Assembly (NCBI RefSeq): GCF_010894405.1
Contig: NZ_JAAIYA010000010.1
Span: forward strand, 186,001-250,000
Source of the DNA: Pyxidicoccus caerfyrddinensis
Lineage (GTDB): Bacteria; Myxococcota; Myxococcia; Myxococcales; Myxococcaceae
Direction of reading: 5' to 3'
DNA: 64,000 bases
This document shows, one piece after another, positions 55,501 to 61,500 of this stretch. Position numbers and translations under genes: made by a program. Under the pieces are notes generated by a model. That model did no database searches and had not been told where the DNA came from. It saw nothing but the letters and a program-made list of their open reading frames with translations. Positions within the stretch are counted from its first letter, which is position 1. Each line of letters begins with the position of its first letter.

Positions 55501-58500
55501 ACCACGCCGGGTGCGCGGCTCTACCGCAGCGGCGACAAGGCGCGGTGGCGGGAGAGCGGCTCGCTGGACTACCTCGGCCGCCTGGACTTCCAGGTGAAGA
55601 TCCGCGGCTTCCGCATCGAGCTGGGGGAGATTGAGACCGCGCTGCTCGCGTACCCGGGCGTGCGCGAGACGATGGTGCTGGCACGCGAGGACGAGCCGGG
55701 CCACAAGCGCCTCGTGGCCTACGTCGTCCCCTCCCCCGTGGCTGAGGGAGCGGAGCCCGTCTCCCTGGATGTGACGGCGCTGCGCGGCCACCTGCAGCAG
55801 CGGCTGCCCGACTACATGGTGCCGGCGGCCTTCGTCGTGCTGGAGGCCATGCCCCTCACCCACAACGGGAAGATCGACCGCAAGGCGCTGCCCGCGCCGG
55901 ACGCGTCCAACAACGCCCAGGTGGGCTCGAACTTCGTCGCGCCTCGCGACGAGGTGGAGCAGAAGCTGGCCGACATCTGGGCCGCCGTCCTGCGCCTGCC
56001 CCGCGTCGGAATCCACGACAACTTCTTCTCCCTCGGCGGCGACTCCATCCTCAGCCTCCTGGTCGTCTCCCGCTCGCGCCAGGCCGGCTTCCCCCTCACC
56101 GCCCGTCACCTCTTCCAGCACCAGACCGTGGCTCAGCTCGCCGTCGCCGCCCGGTCCGCCTCCGCCCTGGCCTCCATCGACCAGGGCCCCGTCACGGGCC
56201 CCGTCCCGCTGACGCCCGTGCAGACGTACTTCCTCCAGCACCAGGCCTCCCACCCGCACCACTTCAACCAGTCGCTGCTGCTGGCCGCTCACCAGCCGCT
56301 GCAGCTGGACGTGCTGGACAAGGCCCTGCGCACCCTGCTCGTCCGCCACGACGCCCTGCGCCTGCGCTTCCGTCAGCAGGACGACGGCTCCTGGGCCCAG
56401 GACAACGCCGCGGTCGATGAGGCTCCCCTCCGCCTGGAGCACCACGACCTCTCCGCGCTGCCTGCCTCCGAGCAGCTCTCCACCATGGAGGCTCACGCCA
56501 CCCGTCTGCAGTCCTCCTTCCACCTGAGCCAGCCGCCCCTGCTCTGCGCGGCGCTCTTCCAGCTGGCCGGCACCCAGCGGCTGCTCATCTGCGTGCACCA
56601 CATCGTCGTGGATGCCGTCTCCTGGCGCGTGCTGCTGGAGGATCTCCAGACCACCTACCAGCAGCTGGTGAGAGGCGTTGAGCCCTCGCTGCCGCCCAAG
56701 ACGACGTCCTTCCAGACCTGGGCGAACAAGCTCCAGCAGTACGCGCAGTCCGACGCGATGAAGAAGGAGGCCCGGACGTGGCTGCGGCACGTCGCCACGC
56801 CTCCGGCGCCCCTGCCCACCGATAGCACCGGCCTCAACACCTACGGCTCCGCTCGCACCGTCACCCTCACCCTGGACACCGAGGAGACGCGGGCCCTGCT
56901 GCGCGAGGTGCCCACCGCGTGGCGCGGCAACATCCAGGACGTGCTGCTCGCCGCCCTGGCCCAGGCCCTGTCCGACTGGACGGGCCGGGAGGACGTGTGG
57001 GTGAACCTGGAAGGCCATGGCCGCGAGGACGCCCTCATCGAGGGCGCGGACCTGTCCCGCTCCGTCGGCTGGTTCACCTCCATCTACCCGGTGCACTTCC
57101 CCATGCCTCGCGGCGGGACGGCGGGTGATGGCATGCGCGCGGTGCGCGAGTCGCTGCGCCACATCCCCCACCACGGCGTGGGCTTCGGCATCCTCAAGTA
57201 CCTGGGCCCGGACGAGCTCAGCGCCCCTCTGCGCGCGCTGCCCACGCCGGAGGTGGCCTTCAACTACCTCGGCCAGCTCGATGCGTCGTCGGATGCCAAC
57301 GCCATCCTCTCCCTGTCCAACGATCCGTCCGGCGCGCACTTCGCGCCGGAGGCGATCCGCATGCACCCACTGGAGCTCAACAGCTCAGTGCTGGATGGGC
57401 GACTGAGCCTCCTCTTCATCTACAGCGAGAACCTGCACGCGCGGTCCACCATCGAGGCGCTGTCCCAGCGCTTCCTCACGCACGTGCGCGCCCTCATCAC
57501 GGAGAGCCACTCCGACGATGCGAAGCGCCGGGGCACCGCGGACTTTCCGCTCGCCACGCTCACCCAGCCCGCGCTGGACGCGCTGCTCCAGCAGGAGGGC
57601 GCCGATGTCCAGGACCTCTACCCGCTCTCCCCGCTCCAGCAGGGCCTGCTCTTCCACACCGTGCTCTCTCCCGAGTCCGGCGTGTACTTCGAGCAGCTCG
57701 CGTGGACCGTCAGCGGCGCTCTGGACATGGAGCATTTCCGTCGGGCCTGGCAGGCGCTCATCGAGCGCACGCCCGTCTTCCGCACGAGCTTCGCCTGGTC
57801 GGACCTCGAGTCGCCGCTCCAGGTGGTGCACGCGCACGCGGAGCTGCCCTGGACGCAGCTCGACTGGCGCTCCCTGTCCGAGGCCGAGCAGAAGACCCGC
57901 TTCGCCCAGCTCCTGAAGGATGACTGCGCCCGGGGCTTCGACCTGCGCAAGGCCCCGCTGATGCGGATGACGGCGGTGCGCCTGAACGAGGACACGTGGC
58001 GCTTCCTGTGGAGCCACCACCACCTGCTGCTCGACGGCTGGAGCCTCAGCCCCGTGCTCCAGGATGTCTTCACCCTGTTCGACGCCTCCGCCTCGGGCCG
58101 TGAGCCCAGGCTGCCGGCCCGGCCGCCGTACCGCGACTACATCTCCTGGCTGCAGCGTCGCGACACGGAGGCGGATGACGCCTTCTGGCGGGCCGCGCTC
58201 CAGGGCTTCAGCTCGCCCACCCCGCTGCCGGCCGACACCCACGCCACGCTCCCCGAGGGCCAGCACGCCGCCCAGCACATGCTGGAGGTGGCGCTCACGT
58301 TGGAGCAGTCGAACGCGCTTCAGGCCTTCGCGCGCCAGCACCAGATCACGCTGTCCATCCTGATGATGGCGGCCTGGGGCTTCGTCCTCGGCCGTCACGC
58401 CGGCGAGCAGGATGTCGTCTTCGGCAACACCGTGGCCGGCCGCCCTCCCGAGCTGCCCGGCGCCGAGGACATGGTGGGCCTGCTCATCAACACGCTGCCG

Positions 58501-61500
58501 GTGCGCATCCCGATCCCGGACGCGTCCACGTCTGTGCCCGCGTGGCTGCAGGGGCTTCAGGCGACGTACCAGCAGTCCCGCAACCACGAGCACACGCCGC
58601 TGGCGCGCATCCAGTCGCTGGCGCCGGTGCCCCGGGGCACACAGCTGTTCGAGTCGCTGCTGGTCTTCGAGAACTACCCCATCGACGACTCGCTCACGCA
58701 GCGCACGTCGGCCATGTCGGTGCGGGACGTGGAGGGCGTGGAGCGCACCAACTACCCCATCACCGCCACCATCCTCCCCGGCCAGAAGCTGCGCCTGCGC
58801 CTCACCTTCGAGGAGCCCCGCTTCGCTCGAAACAACATGGAGCGAGTGCTGGAGCAGTGGCGCCTGGCGCTGCTGTCCATCGCGTCCCCGGAGACGCGGA
58901 GTCTCGCGGACGTGACGATGATGAGGGTCGAGGAGCGGCACCGCGTCGTGGTGGAGTGGAATGCCACGGACGCCGCGCTCCCCGCGGACCTCTGCGTCCC
59001 GCAGGTCTTCCACTCGATCGTGGAGCACATGCCGGACGCCACCGCGCTCGTCGCGGGGGACGTGTCCCTCACGTTCCGTCAGCTCCAGCGGCGTGCGCGT
59101 CAGCTCGCGCACCGGCTGCTGTCGCTCGGCGTCGGCGCGGAGGGCCGCGTGGCCCTGTGCCTGGAACGTGGCAGCCCGGACCTCGTGGTGGCCATGCTCG
59201 CCGCGCTCGAAGTGGGTGGCGCCTTCCTGCCGCTGGACCCGGCGCACCCGCCCGAGCGGCTGAAGTACTACCTGGAGGACTCCGCCTCGAAGGTGCTGCT
59301 GACGCACCGGGCCCTGGTGGAGCGCCTGCCGGCGCATGGCGCGCAGGTGCTGTGCTTGGACGAGGAGTCCGAGGCCCTGTCCCGCCTGCCGGACACCGCT
59401 CCGGCGGCGAGCGTCGCGCCGGAGAGCCTCGCGTACGTCATCTACACGTCGGGCAGCACGGGACGGCCCAAGGGCACGCTGCTGCACCATCACGGCCTCG
59501 TGAACACGGCGCTGGCCATCATCCAGGGCCTGCGCATCCAGCCGGGCCAGCGTGCCTTGCAGCTCGCGTCGCCCGCGTTCGACGCGTCGGTGTGGGAGGT
59601 CTTCTCCTCGCTGCTGTCCGGGGCCACGCTGGTCCTGGCCACGCGCGAGCAACTCCTGCCCGGTGAGCCGCTCCAGGCGACCCTGGCGCAGCAGCGCATC
59701 GAGGTGCTGCTGGCGACGCCCACGGCCCTGTCCACGCTCCAGCCCGAGGCACTGCCCGAGCTGCGCATGGTGGCGTCCGGTGGCGAGGCCTGCTCCCCCG
59801 CGCTGGCGCGGAGCTGGGTGAAGGGCCGCACGTTCGTCAACGCCTACGGCCCGACGGAGATCACCATCGTCGCGACGATGACGCAGGGCTCGATGAACCC
59901 GGAGCGCCTGAGCATCGGCCGGGCCATCCCGAACACGCGCCTGTACGTCCTGGATTCGGCGCTGAGGCCGCAGCCCATCGGCGTGCCCGGTGAGCTGTAC
60001 ATCGGCGGCGTGGGCGTGGCCCGTGGCTACCTGGACCGCCCGGAGCTGACGGCCGAGCGCTTCATCCCGGACCCGTTCAGCACCGAGTCCGGAGCGCGCC
60101 TCTACCGCTCGGGAGACCGCGTGCGCTGGACGGAAGACGGCGAGCTCGAGTACCTGGGCCGCGTCGACTTCCAGGTGAAGCTCCGCGGCCTGCGCATCGA
60201 GCTGGGGGAGATCGAAGCCGCCCTGCTCGACCAGCCCAACGTCCATGAGGCGGTGGTGCTGGTGCGCGAGGACTCCCCGGGAGACAAGCGTCTCGTCGCC
60301 TATGCCGTCCCGAAGCCCGGCGCCGAGCTGGACCTCGCGGCCCTGCGCAACGCCCTCAAGCAGCGGCTGCCCGAGTACATGGTGCCCTCGGCCTTCGTCG
60401 TCCTGGCCGCACTGCCCCTGAACGCGACGGGCAAGCTGGACAAGAAGGCCCTGCCCGCACCGGACGCCACGCAGCAGCTTCCGCAGGGTGAGTACGCCGC
60501 GCCCCGAGACGAGGTGGAGCAGAAGCTGGCCGACATCTGGGCCGCCGTCCTGCGCCTGCCCCGCGTTGGCATCCACGACAACTTCTTCTCCCTCGGCGGC
60601 GACTCCATCCTCAGCCTCCTGGTCGTCTCTCGCTCGCGCCAGGCCGGCTTCCCCCTCACCGCCCGTCACCTCTTCCAGCACCACACCGTGGCCGAGCTGG
60701 CCGTCGCCGCTCGCTCCGCCTCCGCCCTGGCCGCCATCGACCAGGGCCCCGTCACCGGCCCTGTCCCGCTGACGCCCGTGCAGACGTACTTCCTCCAGCA
60801 CCAGGCCTCCCACCCGCACCACTTCAACCAGTCACTGCTGCTGGCCGCTCACCAGCCGCTGCAGCTGGACGTGCTGGACAAGGCCCTGCGCACCCTGCTC
60901 GCCCACCACGACGCCCTGCGCCTGCGCTTCCGTCAGCAGGACGACGGCTCCTGGGCACAGGACAACGCTGCGGTCGATGAGGCGCCCCTCCGCCTGGAGC
61001 ACCATGACCTCTCCTCGCTGCCGGCCTCCGAGCAGCTCTCCACGATGGAGGCTCACGCCACCCGCCTGCAGTCCTCCTTCCACCTGAGCCAGCCGCCCCT
61101 GCTCTGCGCCGCCCTCTTCCAACTGGACGGCTCCCAGCGGCTGCTCATCTGCGTGCACCACATCGTCGTGGATGCCGTCTCCTGGCGTGTGCTGCTGGAG
61201 GACCTCCAGACCACCTACCAGCAGCTGCTCAAGGGCGCTCAGCCCTCGCTGCCGCCGAAGACGACGTCGTTCCAGACCTGGGCGAACAAGCTCCAGCAGT
61301 ACGCGCAGTCCGACGCGATGAAGAAGGAGGCCCAGCGCCACTGGCTGAAGCACGCAGCCACGCCTCCGGCGCCCCTGCCGGTGGACCACGAAGGCCCCAA
61401 CACCTTCGGCTCCGCCCGCACCGTCACGCTCGCCCTCGACTCCGAGGAGACGCGGGCCCTGCTGCGCGAAGTGCCCACGGCCTGGCGCAGCAACATCCAG

